This document shows, piece after piece, positions 47,376 to 56,538 of a stretch of DNA of 64,000 bases. Where the stretch lies: assembly GCF_022227765.1 (NCBI RefSeq), contig NZ_JAJMLZ010000010.1, positions 81,501 through 145,500 on the forward strand, read 5' to 3'. A model generated the notes under the pieces. The model saw nothing but the letters and a program-made list of their open reading frames with translations. It had not been told where the DNA came from and searched no databases. Origin of the DNA: Ectothiorhodospira shaposhnikovii. GTDB lineage: Bacteria; Pseudomonadota; Gammaproteobacteria; Ectothiorhodospirales; Ectothiorhodospiraceae. The number at the start of each line of letters is the position of its first letter. Position 1 is the stretch's first letter. Both the position numbers and the translations under genes were made by a program.

Positions 47376-50300
47376 TCACTCAAGCGACGACAGGGCCTCC
47401 GACCGCATCCCCACCAGCAAGGCTTCCACTTTCGGCATACCTTCCCGAAGTACCTGGCGATGGCGGGGCAAGGTGCCCAGCACGGCCGTCAATGCACCCG
47501 GAAGCTGTTCGTAGATCAGCAGCAACGCATCATCCAGGGTCTCGATCATGTCCAGCGCCTGATCGTGATGATCGGTCCCGAGCCCGGCCTCGATACTTGC
47601 CAGGTCCGTGGCCGCGGCGGAAGCCCCTATGGTCATCAGATGCCCCTTCAAGGTATGTGCCATGCGACGGGCCGTGATCAGATCATTCTCCGTGAGAGAC
47701 TGCCTGAGTTCAGCCAGCCGCTCCGGCAACTCGGGCAGGATGGTCAACAGGGTATCCATCAACAGGATACTGTCGTCTCCCAAACGCTGCAGCACCACGG
47801 ACAGATCCACGATGGGAAGGGTCTCTTCCTCCGCGGCTGAGAGGGTCTCGATTTCACGGGGCGTTCGAGCGCCCATCACCCGGTCAATGGCCTGTCCCAG
47901 CCCGGCCAGACTGATGGGTTTGAAGATATAATCATTCATCCCCGCCGCCAGTCCCCGTTCCCGGTATTCGCTCAGGGCATGGGCCGTCAGGCCGATCACC
48001 GGCAGCTCCCGACAGGCCTCGCCGGCCTGCCCTTGCCTGATTCTGCGAGTGGCCTCAAAGCCGTTGATCCCCGGCATCTCCACGTCCATCAGGACCAGAT
48101 CGGGACACTCCGTTGTCAGATACCCGAAGGCGGCCTGGGCATTATCGGCCACCGTCACCCGGTGTCCCAGCCGCTTGAGCAGATGCACGGCCACCACCAC
48201 GTTGGCCGGGGTATCTTCCACCAAAAGCACATGCCAGGAGCGGGTGGGTTGAATCTGCAGTGTTTCAACCGCGGGCAGGACGGATGCCTTCACCGCCTTG
48301 CCCGGGGCCATGGCCACGGTGAAACGGAAGGTGCTGCCCTCTCCCGAACGACTGCTCACCGTGATCTCACCCCCCATCTTCTCCACCAGTTGACGGGTAA
48401 TGGTCAGCCCCAGCCCGGTGCCGCCATGGCGGCGTCCGGCCGAGCCGTCCACCTGGGTGAAGGCCTGAAAGATCTCACGCTGACGTTCCGGGGGAATCCC
48501 CTCACCGGTATCGATCACTTCGAATGCCAGTCGCAGTCGCTGGTCCGGCTTACCCAGACAATGGGTCTGCAATCGCACCGACCCCTGCTGGGTGAACTTG
48601 ACGGCATTGCCGATCAGATTGATCAGAACCTGGGTCAATCGGTGCGCGTCCCCTTTCAGGTAGCGTGGCAGATCCGGGGCCAACTCCAGTGTCAGTGCGA
48701 GCCCCTTGTCCTCGGCCGGCACACGCAGGGTCTCGATCACCTCTGCCAGAACCTGGTGAAGATCAAAATCCGCCTCCACCAGTTCCATGCGTCCGGCCTC
48801 GATCTTTGACAGATCCAGGATGTCGTTGATGATCGTGAGCAGATGCCGGGCCGAGTGCTCGATGATGTGCATGAAGTCCCGCGACTGCCCGGCGGGCTGA
48901 TTGAGCAACACCAGTTCACTCAAACCCAGGATCGCATTCATGGGGGTCCGGATCTCATGGCTCATCCGGGCCAGAAACTCGCTCTTGGCCTGATTGGCCG
49001 ACTCCGCCGCCTCACGGGCACTGATCAGCTGTCGCTCCATGACCCGCAGGTCACTGATATCGGTGTAATAGACCATGCCCCCGATCACTTCCCCCTCCTC
49101 ATTCAGGATGGGGCCGGAGAAGATCTGCAAAGCCTTCCCCCCGAAACGGTCTTCTTCCCGGGGCGTGGAGTAGCGGACCATCGGTTTTTTGGAACGAAAA
49201 CATTCCGATAATGCACACTGTGGACAAGGATCGATCTCGTTCCAGGCAATGCGGTAACAAGGTTGATCCAGCACGGAGGAAAGATTGAGACCGAACAGCT
49301 CCAGCAGGCCCTGACTGGCGCTCACGATGCGAAAATCCGCATCGACGATAACGATGTAACCAGGGATGTTCTCAAAAAAGGCCCGCAACCGGCTGGAGGC
49401 CCGATCCAGTTCCTCGGTTCGCTGCGCCACCCTTTGCTCCAGCAGGACGTTCTGCTCGGAGATCACCCGTGCCTGGGATTCCAGGCGCTCGAACTGACCA
49501 CGCAACTGCCCGGACATGGACTGGAAAGCCTGATCCAGCAGATTGAATTCACGAATGGAAGTATGGCCCGGCGTGCGTTCCCAGTCCCCCCTTGCCAGTC
49601 GATCCGCATCCATGCCCAGGCGCTCCAGCGGAGAGGCGATACGGGCCGCGATCCACACCCCCAACAGCAGGGCCGCCAGTAATACGCCTGCGATCATGAT
49701 CAGGGTATCCCGGGTCTGGGCGTGAATACTGCCGAGAAAATCCTGTTCCGGCACCACCGCCCCCAGCACCCAGTCAAGCCCCGGTGCCGGTGCGAAGTGC
49801 TTCACCTGGAGAAACTGGCGCTCTCCGTCCAGATCAAAAGTGAGCAGTTCCTCCTCCCCGACGGCCGCCAGGCCGCCGGGCCTGGCACTCAGCAGACGGG
49901 CAACCTCCGCCAGCGCTGGAATACCCGAGTCCACTGCCCGCAATGGCAGGAAACGGCCGGCCTCCTCCCGAAAAAACCCGCCCTCGGGCGCCGACGACGA
50001 AGCAACCAGATGCCCGTCCCTCTGCATGACGAAAATCAGGGCGCCGGGACTCAGGTCGATGCGGCGTAAAAAGTCATGCACCTGAGTCAACACATAGTCC
50101 ACGGCGAAGACACCCAGCAGATTCCCGTCGTCGTCCTTGAAGGGCTGGGCGGCGGTCAGCGCCAAGTCGTGGATCACGAAATGCCGGTAGATAGGCGTCC
50201 AGGTCGGACCGTCCGCCGCCACCCCGGCCTGGTACCAAGGCCGGGCGCGAGGGTCAAAACCGGGATAGACTTGCCTGAGCTCCAGGGCATCCCCGAGATC

Positions 50301-50783
50301 ATTGGTGGAAAAGTTATGGGAATCCCCACCGGTCACCGCACCGGCGCGCACCACCTGGATATCCCCGTCCCTGAGCCGGCGGGCGCCATAAAACTCACCT
50401 TCCACGGTGCCGAAGAAGCTGTAGGCCAGCGAGGGGTGGGTACTGAGAACACCGTGGAAATAACGCTGCACATTGGCGGTATCCTCCGGTCGCAGCACAC
50501 CGCTGCGCAGGGCCCGGGCATTGGCTTCGTTAACGGCGGGGGGGATGCCCAGATACCCGGTCAGACGATCTTCCACCCGGATCAGCACATCGGTGCGCAG
50601 CTGACGCGCAATATCGTCCACGGCCAGCCGACCATCGTGAATCGCCAGCCAGGCCACCAGCGCGGCGGATATCATGGTCAGCAGCACCAGCGGCAGGCCG
50701 ATGAGCAGACGCAGGGAAAAAGCCGGTGCCCTGATGCCCTCGAATCCCCGTCTCATGTCTGACCGACGTCCCGCCCCCGCCAT
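47376..50783 (-). CDS. BarA-type hybrid sensor histidine kinase (dCache-HAMP-PAS-HisKA-REC-HPt)
   Basis: An 1135-residue phosphorelay kinase. Two membrane helices (about 24-46 and 357-378) flank a large dCache-like periplasmic sensor with the FDPRARPWYQAGVAADGPTW motif of small-ligand sensors. A HAMP domain and a PAS domain (about 465-585) follow; the PAS contains CYRIAWNEIDPCPQCALSEC. Then come HisKA with His609 (FLARMSHEIRTPMNAI), HATPase, a receiver with Asp near 900 (DLVLMDVEMPGI) and an HPt domain with His near 1042 (RRMAHTLKGHLM). No response regulator gene is adjacent. GGGGAG precedes the ATG. Confidence 0.93.
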   Translation of the reverse strand: MAGAGRRSDMRRGFEGIRAPAFSLRLLIGLPLVLLTMISAALVAWLAIHDGRLAVDDIARQLRTDVLIRVEDRLTGYLGIPPAVNEANARALRSGVLRPEDTANVQRYFHGVLSTHPSLAYSFFGTVEGEFYGARRLRDGDIQVVRAGAVTGGDSHNFSTNDLGDALELRQVYPGFDPRARPWYQAGVAADGPTWTPIYRHFVIHDLALTAAQPFKDDDGNLLGVFAVDYVLTQVHDFLRRIDLSPGALIFVMQRDGHLVASSSAPEGGFFREEAGRFLPLRAVDSGIPALAEVARLLSARPGGLAAVGEEELLTFDLDGERQFLQVKHFAPAPGLDWVLGAVVPEQDFLGSIHAQTRDTLIMIAGVLLAALLLGVWIAARIASPLERLGMDADRLARGDWERTPGHTSIREFNLLDQAFQSMSGQLRGQFERLESQARVISEQNVLLEQRVAQRTEELDRASSRLRAFFENIPGYIVIVDADFRIVSASQGLLELFGLNLSSVLDQPCYRIAWNEIDPCPQCALSECFRSKKPMVRYSTPREEDRFGGKALQIFSGPILNEEGEVIGGMVYYTDISDLRVMERQLISAREAAESANQAKSEFLARMSHEIRTPMNAILGLSELVLLNQPAGQSRDFMHIIEHSARHLLTIINDILDLSKIEAGRMELVEADFDLHQVLAEVIETLRVPAEDKGLALTLELAPDLPRYLKGDAHRLTQVLINLIGNAVKFTQQGSVRLQTHCLGKPDQRLRLAFEVIDTGEGIPPERQREIFQAFTQVDGSAGRRHGGTGLGLTITRQLVEKMGGEITVSSRSGEGSTFRFTVAMAPGKAVKASVLPAVETLQIQPTRSWHVLLVEDTPANVVVAVHLLKRLGHRVTVADNAQAAFGYLTTECPDLVLMDVEMPGINGFEATRRIRQGQAGEACRELPVIGLTAHALSEYRERGLAAGMNDYIFKPISLAGLGQAIDRVMGARTPREIETLSAAEEETLPIVDLSVVLQRLGDDSILLMDTLLTILPELPERLAELRQSLTENDLITARRMAHTLKGHLMTIGASAAATDLASIEAGLGTDHHDQALDMIETLDDALLLIYEQLPGALTAVLGTLPRHRQVLREGMPKVEALLVGMRSEALSSLE

Positions 50784-50942
50784 GCTTCTGCTCCCCTTTT
50801 CAGAGCAAGCCGCATAGTCAAATTACCCTGTGATCCAGCGGCAGATCGTGTTCACCCAGTCAATGCCCCGTCCACGGCGACATCCATCGTGATTGTACGT
50901 CACCCGCGGCAACATCCGCCTTGATTGTTCACCCCCCTCATT

Positions 50943-50982
50943 TAAGGGTTGATTGATGCGGCTAAGGGTTGATTGATGCAGC
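50943..50982. repeat. 20-base tandem duplication abutting element copy 3
   Basis: TAAGGGTTGATTGATGCGGC is followed by the same unit with one change (GCAGC). The second unit ends exactly where the palindromic element begins at 50983. Confidence 0.85.
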
Positions 50983-51048
50983 ATCATTCCCACGCAAGCG
51001 GGAATCCAGTCACGGAGTTTCCTGGACTCCCGCTTTCGCGGGAGTGAC
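50983..51048. repeat. REPIN-like palindromic element, copy 3
   Basis: The left half is ATCATTCCCACGCAAGCGGG and the right half ACTCCCGCTTTCGCGGGAGT with GAC. The left half has one stem mismatch. Confidence 0.85.
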
Positions 51049-51063
51049 GGGCAATGGGCCGGG

Positions 51064-51160
51064 GGCAGCCGGCCTGTGAGGAAATGACGGCAAGAGACCA
51101 GCGGCAGCCGGCCTGCGAGGAAATGACGGCAAGAAACCAGCGGCAGCCAGCCTGTGCAGG
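51064..51160. repeat. 39-base tandem repeat, about 2.5 units
   Basis: Units begin GGCAGCCGGCCTG and contain GAGGAAATGACGGCAAGA. Two full units (51064-51102 and 51103-51141) differ at two positions, and a partial third follows. GAAATGACGG resembles the end of the palindromic element. Confidence 0.85.
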
Positions 51161-51241
51161 GGCGGTGACAAAGGACCGATGGGCGGCAGCAAGGATCAGT
51201 CCGACCACTGGGTCGCTGAGGCAAAACCTTGGAGACGAGAC

Positions 51242-51622
51242 TCAAATATCAAAAAAGTCATCCCCGAAACCGTCAAGGAAACCGCCTTCGTCCGCGCCCA
51301 TGTCACCGGGATCCAGATCCAGATGCGCGGTGTCCAGGCCGATGTCCAGCGGGGAGACGCCCAGGTCCATGGCCACGTCGGCAAAAGCCTGCTGCATCTG
51401 TGAGCTCAGGACCATGCCGGCGAACAGGGTCCCCAGATAGGCCCCGCCGGCGGCGGCCAGGCCGGTGCCCAGCAACCCGGGTCCGCTCCGGCGACCTCGG
51501 GCGGCGATCCGGGGATTACCCTGGGTGGCCTCCAGGAAATGCAGTCGGTCGATCAGCTCCTTGTTGCCCGACTGCAGGATCTTCTGCCGGGCCTCTTCCG
51601 CGCGCTTGCGTCGTGAATCCAT
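51242..51622 (-). CDS. Small protein of unknown function with acidic Asp-rich tail
   Basis: A 126-residue protein that I do not recognise. Residues 1-35 form a basic amphipathic helix (MDSRRKRAEEARQKILQSG). Residues about 48-72 form a Gly/Ala-rich membrane-like segment (GTGLAAAGGAYLGTLFAGMVL). Residues 85-126 are acidic and repetitive, with three near-repeats of a Leu/Asp/Gly pattern ending GGFLDGFGDDFFDI. It looks like a small membrane-associated protein with a cytoplasmic acidic tail. It stands alone between two repeat-rich gaps. GGAG precedes the ATG at 51622. Confidence 0.65.
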   Translation of the reverse strand: MDSRRKRAEEARQKILQSGNKELIDRLHFLEATQGNPRIAARGRRSGPGLLGTGLAAAGGAYLGTLFAGMVLSSQMQQAFADVAMDLGVSPLDIGLDTAHLDLDPGDMGADEGGFLDGFGDDFFDI

Positions 51623-51746
51623 GGGGAGATCCTCCAGGTGAATGGGGGTGTCTGATGGGATTGGACAAGGGAAATGTTGAGAAATCCCGATCCATCACCA
51701 AAAATTTTGCCGTCCTCACTCCCTCATGGGAACCCATCACCCCCAC

Positions 51747-51810
51747 AAAAAACCTCGTTACTCCCGTAAAAAACCTCTTCACTCCCGCCAAAAAACCCGT
51801 CACTCCCGCG
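51747..51810. repeat. 21-22-base tandem array leading into element copy 4
   Basis: Three units begin AAAAAACC and end in ACTCCCG plus one or two bases. The third unit is also the left end of the palindromic element (CGTCACTCCCGCG). A more degenerate unit precedes them from about 51731. Confidence 0.75.
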
Positions 51811-51866
51811 AAAGCGGGAGTCCAGGAGCACCGGCGACACTGGATTCCCGCCTTCGCGGGAATGAC
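51799..51866. repeat. REPIN-like palindromic element, copy 4
   Basis: The left half is GTCACTCCCGCGAAAGCGGG and the right half ATTCCCGCCTTCGCGGGAAT with GAC. The variant bases (ACTCCC left, ATTCCC right) are swapped relative to copies 1-3, so the element is in the opposite orientation. Confidence 0.85.
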
Positions 51867-51939
51867 GGAAGTTCAATCCCGACATACCATCATGGCGACA
51901 CTGGATTCCCATCGGCGGAGGAATGACCTGATCCGGAAT

Positions 51940-53496
51940 TCAATGCCGGATCAGGTGATCAAACGCCCCCAGCGCCGCCTTCGCACCCTCGCCCACCGCA
52001 ATCACGATCTGCTTGTAGGGCACCGTGGTCACATCACCGGCCGCAAACACCCCGGGCACCGAAGTCATGCCATGGGCATCCACCACGATCTCACCCCGGG
52101 CGGACAACGCCACCGGCGACGCCTTGAGCCATTCGGAATTGGGCACCAGACCGATCTGCACGAAGATCCCCTCCAGATCCAGACGCTTGAGCGCATCCGT
52201 ATCCCGATCCTTGTAGGTCAGGCCGGTCACCTTGCTGCCGTCCCCGTTCACTTCCATGGTCTGGGCATGGGTGATGATGTCCACGTTGGGCAGACTGCGC
52301 AGCTTTTTCTGCAACACCGCATCGGCCCGCAGCTCGGTCATGAACTCGATCAACGTGACGTGGGCCACCACGCCCGCCAGGTCGATGGCCGCCTCCACGC
52401 CGGAGTTGCCGCCGCCGATCACCGCCACCCGCTTGCCCTTGTACAGGGGACCATCGCAATGAGGGCAGTAGGCCACGCCCCTGGCACGATACTTCTGCTC
52501 ACCGGGTACGTTCATCTCCCGCCAGCGGGCACCGGTGGCCAGGATCACCGTCTTGCTGCGCAGCACCGCGCCGGAGGCGAAATGCACCTCGTGCAGCCCG
52601 GCCTCACCCTGGGCGGGCACCAGCTTCGCGGCCCGCTGCAGGTTCATGATGTCCACCTCATATTCCCTGACGTGGTTTTCCAGCGCCGCCGCCAGCTTGG
52701 GGCCTTCCGTATGGGGCACCGAGATGAAGTTCTCGATGGCCATGGTATCGAGCACCTGACCACCGAAACGCTCCGCCGCCACCCCGGTACGGATGCCCTT
52801 GCGGGCCGCATAGATGGCCGCCGCGGCGCCGGCGGGACCACCGCCTACCACCAGCACGTCGAAGGCGGCCTTTTCATTGAGCTTTTTCGCCTCCCGCTCC
52901 GCCGCCCCCTTGTCGATCCTGGCCAGGATCTGCTCCAGGCTCATGCGGCCCTGATCAAAGGGCTGACCGTTGAGGAAGATGCTGGGCACGGACATCACTT
53001 CCCGTGTCTCCACCTCGTCCTGGAACAGGGCGCCGTCGATGGCCACGTGACGCACGTTCGGGTTGAGCACCGCCATCAGGTTCAGGGCCTGCACCACGTC
53101 GGGGCAGTTCTGGCACGACAGGGAATAATAGGTCTCGAACAGGAACTCCCCTTCCAGAGACCGGATCTGCTCAATCACCTCGGGCGAGGCCTTGGGCGGA
53201 TGCCCCCCCACCTGCAGCAGGGCCAGCACCAGGGAGGTGAACTCATGGCCCATGGGCAGACCGGCAAACGCCACCCGTCCGCTCTCGCCGGGACGCACCA
53301 GGGCAAAGGAGGGACGACGGTTATCCCGACCGTCGGTGCGCAGGGAGATCTTGTCGCTCAGGGCGGTGATCTCCCGCAGCATCTCCAGCAGTTCATTGGA
53401 TTTTGGGCGTTCATCCAGGGTGGCCACGATCTCGAAAGGCTGGGTGACCTTTTCCAGATAAGCCTTCAATTGATTCTGCAGATTGGCGTCCAGCAT
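51940..53496 (-). CDS. ahpF: Alkyl hydroperoxide reductase flavoprotein AhpF
   Basis: A 518-residue flavoenzyme that reduces AhpC with NADH. The N-terminal double thioredoxin fold has the redox pair in [10 protein letters not shown]. The FAD-binding motif is [20 protein letters not shown], the active disulfide [11 protein letters not shown], and the NADH-binding motif [19 protein letters not shown]. Length matches E. coli AhpF. The start ATG at 53496 ([14 protein letters not shown]) is chosen by family; upstream ATGs lie in the terminator region. It is downstream of ahpC, separated by a terminator. Confidence 0.97.
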   Translation of the reverse strand: MLDANLQNQLKAYLEKVTQPFEIVATLDERPKSNELLEMLREITALSDKISLRTDGRDNRRPSFALVRPGESGRVAFAGLPMGHEFTSLVLALLQVGGHPPKASPEVIEQIRSLEGEFLFETYYSLSCQNCPDVVQALNLMAVLNPNVRHVAIDGALFQDEVETREVMSVPSIFLNGQPFDQGRMSLEQILARIDKGAAEREAKKLNEKAAFDVLVVGGGPAGAAAAIYAARKGIRTGVAAERFGGQVLDTMAIENFISVPHTEGPKLAAALENHVREYEVDIMNLQRAAKLVPAQGEAGLHEVHFASGAVLRSKTVILATGARWREMNVPGEQKYRARGVAYCPHCDGPLYKGKRVAVIGGGNSGVEAAIDLAGVVAHVTLIEFMTELRADAVLQKKLRSLPNVDIITHAQTMEVNGDGSKVTGLTYKDRDTDALKRLDLEGIFVQIGLVPNSEWLKASPVALSARGEIVVDAHGMTSVPGVFAAGDVTTVPYKQIVIAVGEGAKAALGAFDHLIRH

Positions 53497-53511
53497 GCCG
53501 AATGACCTCAT

Positions 53512-53540
53512 AAAAAAATGCCCGGGACTCGGCCCGGGCA
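53512..53540 (-). terminator. Rho-independent terminator between ahpC and ahpF
   Basis: On the minus strand TGCCCGGG-CCGAGT-CCCGGGCA forms an eight-base-pair stem followed by seven T residues. It lies about 45 bases after the ahpC stop and 16 bases before the ahpF ATG. It should end most ahpC transcripts and let a fraction read into ahpF. Confidence 0.9.
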
Positions 53541-53585
53541 AGGAATAGGAGATTTGGGCAATTCAATGGGCGTGAGCGAACCTGC

Positions 53586-54149
53586 TCAGATCTTGCCGAC
53601 CAGGTCCAGGGACGGGGCCAGGGTCTTCTCCCCTTCCTTCCACTTGGCGGGGCACACTTCGTTGGGGTGAGCCGCCACATACTGGGCCGCCTTCACCTTG
53701 CGCAGCAGTTCCTCGGCGTTACGACCGATGTTGCCGGCATTGATCTCGACGATCTGGATCACGCCCTGGGGATCCACCACGAAAGTACCGCGCTCGGCCA
53801 GACCGGCCTCCTCGATCAGCACTTCGAAGTTGCGGGAAATGGTCAGGGTCGGATCCGCAATCATCGGGAACTGCAGCTTGTTGATGGTTTCAGAGCTGTC
53901 GTGCCAGGCCTTGTGGGTGAAGTGGGTGTCGGTGGACACGCTGTAGATCTCCACGCCCAGCTTCTGGAACTCGGCATAGTTATCGGCCAGATCGCCCAGT
54001 TCGGTGGGGCACACGAAGGTGAAGTCGGCCGGATAGAAGAAGAACACCGACCACTTGCCCTTGATGCTCTCGTCGGTCACCTCGACGAACTCGCCGTTGT
54101 GGAAGGCGGTGGCCTTGAAGGGCTTGACTTCGGTATTGATCAGGGACAT
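53586..54149 (-). CDS. ahpC: Peroxiredoxin AhpC
   Basis: A 187-residue typical 2-Cys peroxiredoxin, the same length as E. coli AhpC. The peroxidatic Cys47 is in [10 protein letters not shown], and the resolving cysteine is in [10 protein letters not shown] near residue 166. It reduces hydrogen peroxide and organic peroxides and is recycled by AhpF. The ATG at 54149 ([11 protein letters not shown]) has GGAG nine bases upstream. Its promoter is visible at 54203-54231. Confidence 0.97.
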   Translation of the reverse strand: MSLINTEVKPFKATAFHNGEFVEVTDESIKGKWSVFFFYPADFTFVCPTELGDLADNYAEFQKLGVEIYSVSTDTHFTHKAWHDSSETINKLQFPMIADPTLTISRNFEVLIEEAGLAERGTFVVDPQGVIQIVEINAGNIGRNAEELLRKVKAAQYVAAHPNEVCPAKWKEGEKTLAPSLDLVGKI

Positions 54150-54202
54150 GACAGGCTTCTCCAAAGGTTGTGATTTAGACGCATTCCAAATGTTGTGGTG
54201 CA

Positions 54203-54245
54203 ATAATACCCAGACTGTCGGATAGATGCAATTGAAGATTTCAAT
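54203..54245 (-). promoter_or_regulatory. Promoter and palindromic operator candidate of ahpC
   Basis: On the minus strand TTGCAT (54226-54231) and TATTAT (54203-54208) are 17 bases apart, giving a strong sigma-70-like promoter about 50 bases before the ahpC ATG. A perfect palindrome ATTGAA-GAT-TTCAAT (54231-54245) touches the -35 box from upstream. OxyR is the usual ahpC regulator, but the four-element OxyR spacing is not seen. Confidence 0.65.
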
Positions 54246-54302
54246 CGCCCAAAAAGCTGTTATCTATCACGAAGGGGGAGAGTGTTGCCCGCGAAGCGCA
54301 CG

Positions 54303-54331
54303 TTCAAATCCCTGCCTCGACAGGTTAAACT
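54303..54331 (+). promoter_or_regulatory. Candidate promoter of the capsule export operon
   Basis: TTCAAA and TAAACT are separated by 17 bases, each matching four of six consensus bases. It lies about 70 bases before the lipoprotein gene that opens the kps operon, and is divergent from the ahpC promoter. Confidence 0.4.
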
Positions 54332-54403
54332 GCCGCACACCCCGGCGGGTCTTCACAGCCGCCCTCCCACTTCCAGTGGCAACCGGACTCAAGCAAGCAC
54401 ACC

Positions 54404-54802
54404 ATGGGTTACACCTTGCACAAGGCCAGATCCACCCCCCTGGCCCTCCTGATCTGTATGGCCACCCTGACGGCCTGCAACACCCTGCCGACCGCGCCCA
54501 CCGAAGGCGCCTGGCTCAGCATCCATGCTCCGGACGCCATGGATGCCCTGTCACCCGCCCTCAACAGCTTCCTCAATGAGGCCCCCGCCGGCAGCAGCAT
54601 TGCACTGTCGGACAGTCCTTGGGGCAATGACGTCCTCATCCACGCCGAAGCCACCTACTTCGCCGCCAGCGGACGCACCTGCCGCGGCCTGGTGGTGCAA
54701 GGCGAGCATGGACAACGGCCGGCCCTGGTCTGCCGCAAGAGCGAAGCTGAATGGGAAGAAGTTCGCGTACTCACCGGCCCGGTCGGGGACATCACACCAT
54801 GA
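54404..54802 (+). CDS. Small lipoprotein at the head of the kps operon
   Basis: A 132-residue protein with a signal peptide and lipobox LTAC, so Cys25 should be lipidated. The mature part contains YFAASGRTCRGLVV and ALVCRKSEAEWEEVRVL. This paired-cysteine strand pattern is seen in small surface lipoproteins found with polysaccharide export genes (DVU3141-like, from memory). Its stop overlaps the kpsD start as ATGA, so it is translated with kpsD and may assist outer-membrane export. The ribosome-binding site is weak. Confidence 0.7.
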   Translation: MGYTLHKARSTPLALLICMATLTACNTLPTAPTEGAWLSIHAPDAMDALSPALNSFLNEAPAGSSIALSDSPWGNDVLIHAEATYFAASGRTCRGLVVQGEHGQRPALVCRKSEAEWEEVRVLTGPVGDITP

Positions 54803-56538
54803 GCCTTTGCACAACCGCCCAAAGCCTGCCCAAAACCGGTCGCCCCGCCGCATGGCTTGTGACAACCCTGCTGCTGATCATGCTGCTCCCGGCATTGCCC
54901 ATGACCGCCGCGGCACAGAGCTTCAGCGGCATGGGAGACCTCCCCCGCGCCCAGCAGGCCGCCCCCATACCAGACACCCTGGAGCCCCCCTCTCCGGTGG
55001 ACTGGCGTACCGGCACCCACGGCCCCGTACCCGGCACCCTCGGCCGGGACACCGGCATCGCCCCTTTCGGCGCCCACCTGTTCAAGGGCGGCTTTCGCGG
55101 CACCCGCGCCGCCGGCCTGAGCCCCGACTACCGCATCCTTCCCGGTGATCAGATCACCCTGCGGGCCTGGGGCGCGGTGGAAATCGACCGCGTACTGCCC
55201 GTGGACGCCCAAGGCAACATCTTCATCCCCTATGTGGGGCCGGTGCAGGTCCAGGGGCTGCCCCACGGCCAGTTGGACGGTCGCGTCAGAAGCGCCGTCA
55301 GATCCGTATTCACCGACAACGTGGAGGTCTACACCAACCTCCAGGGCATCCAGCCCGTGGCCCTGTTCGTCACCGGGCACGTGGTCAACCCCGGCCGCTA
55401 CGCCGGCAGCCCCCACGACTCCCTACTCTACTTCCTGGATCAGGCCGCCGGCATCGACCAGGACACCGGTAGCTACCGCCGGGTGCGCCTGATCCGCGAC
55501 GGCGAGACCATCGCCCTGGCCGACCTGTACGATTTCCTGCTCACCGGCAGCATTCCCCGGCCCCAATTCAAGGATGGCGACACCTTGGTGGTGGAACGCC
55601 GCGGCCCCGTGGTCACCGTGGCTGGTGACGTGGCCCGCCCCCACCGCTTCGAACTGGAACCGGACACCCTCACCGGCCAGAGCGTGCTCGATCTGGCCCA
55701 GCACACGCCGGATGCCTCCCATGTCCTGGTGCGCGGCGTGCGTGCCCAAGGCCCCTTCTCCGCCTATCTGAGCCTGGAGGAATTCCGCCGCACCCCGCTC
55801 AACAACGGTGACGAGATCCTGTTCTCCGCCGATGAGCGGCCGGACACCATCGTGGTTCAGGTGGAAGGCAGCTACATGGGGCCCTCCCGCTTCGCCGTGC
55901 CCAAGGATGCCCGTCTCCGGGAACTGCTGGACAGCATCGCCGTCGATCCGCGCCTGACCGACGTCACCGCCGTCTCCATCCGTCGCCTGTCGGTGGCCGA
56001 ACGCCAGCGTCAATCCCTGGAAGATAGCCTGCGGCGCCTGGAGACCACCTACCTGGGGGCCTCGTCCGCCACGCCCGAAGAGGCCACCATCCGCGCCCGC
56101 GAGGCGGAACTGATCCAAGGCTTCGTCGCCCGGGCGCGACAGGTACAGCCCACCGGCCGCATGGTGGTGGCCAGCGAGGACCGCATCGCCGACATCCGCC
56201 TGCAGGACGGCGACATCATCACCATCCCGGAGCGTTCCGATTCCCTGCTCATCAGCGGCGAGGTGCTGATCCCCCAGGCCATGGTCTATGTCCCCGGTCA
56301 GAGCCTGCGTGACTACATCGACCGGGCCGGTGGCTTCAGTCAGCACGCGGATCGCAAACACATCCTGGTGGTGCGTCAGAACGGCGAGGTCCGCGCCGCC
56401 GACCAAGTGGTCCTGCGCCCCGGCGACGAGATCCTGGTGCTGCCGGAAGTACCCACCAAGAACCTGCAACTGGCCGCCACCCTCACCCAGATCCTTTACC
56501 AGATCGCCATCGCCACCAAGGTTGTCGTGGATCTTTGA
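54799..56538 (+). CDS. kpsD: Capsule polysaccharide export protein KpsD (Wza-like, SLBB)
   Basis: A 579-residue periplasmic or outer-membrane export protein with a Sec signal peptide (LPMTAAAQSF). The Poly_export domain (SPDYRILPGDQITLRAWG with VDAQGNIFIPYVGPVQV) comes first. SLBB repeats follow, including VFVTGHVVNPGRY-like, VVTVAGDVARPHRFEL and LLISGEVLIPQAMVYV. Length is close to E. coli KpsD (about 558). It forms the outer part of the trans-envelope channel with KpsE and the KpsMT ABC transporter. Confidence 0.92.
   Translation: MSLCTTAQSLPKTGRPAAWLVTTLLLIMLLPALPMTAAAQSFSGMGDLPRAQQAAPIPDTLEPPSPVDWRTGTHGPVPGTLGRDTGIAPFGAHLFKGGFRGTRAAGLSPDYRILPGDQITLRAWGAVEIDRVLPVDAQGNIFIPYVGPVQVQGLPHGQLDGRVRSAVRSVFTDNVEVYTNLQGIQPVALFVTGHVVNPGRYAGSPHDSLLYFLDQAAGIDQDTGSYRRVRLIRDGETIALADLYDFLLTGSIPRPQFKDGDTLVVERRGPVVTVAGDVARPHRFELEPDTLTGQSVLDLAQHTPDASHVLVRGVRAQGPFSAYLSLEEFRRTPLNNGDEILFSADERPDTIVVQVEGSYMGPSRFAVPKDARLRELLDSIAVDPRLTDVTAVSIRRLSVAERQRQSLEDSLRRLETTYLGASSATPEEATIRAREAELIQGFVARARQVQPTGRMVVASEDRIADIRLQDGDIITIPERSDSLLISGEVLIPQAMVYVPGQSLRDYIDRAGGFSQHADRKHILVVRQNGEVRAADQVVLRPGDEILVLPEVPTKNLQLAATLTQILYQIAIATKVVVDL

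Larger units (their letters stand above)
50784..51241. other. Gene-free stretch rich in short repeats
   Basis: This 458-base gap holds a 20-base duplication (50943-50982), REPIN-like copy 3 (50983-51048) and a 39-base tandem repeat (51064-51160). The promoter of the hybrid kinase should lie in the first 100 bases, but I see no convincing -10 box. Nothing else is recognisable. Confidence 0.7.
51623..51939. other. Gene-free stretch with tandem array and element copy 4
   Basis: This 317-base gap between ahpF and the small acidic protein holds a degenerate 21-22-base array (51747-51810), REPIN-like copy 4 (51799-51866) and an extra half copy (51894-51928) starting GGCGACACTGGATTCCC. I see no other feature. 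Confidence 0.7.

Noticed and set aside
54204..54270. A full OxyR site upstream of ahpC.
   Set aside because: ATAG and CTAT elements are present but not at the 11-base spacing of the consensus. Only a 15-base palindrome is reported.
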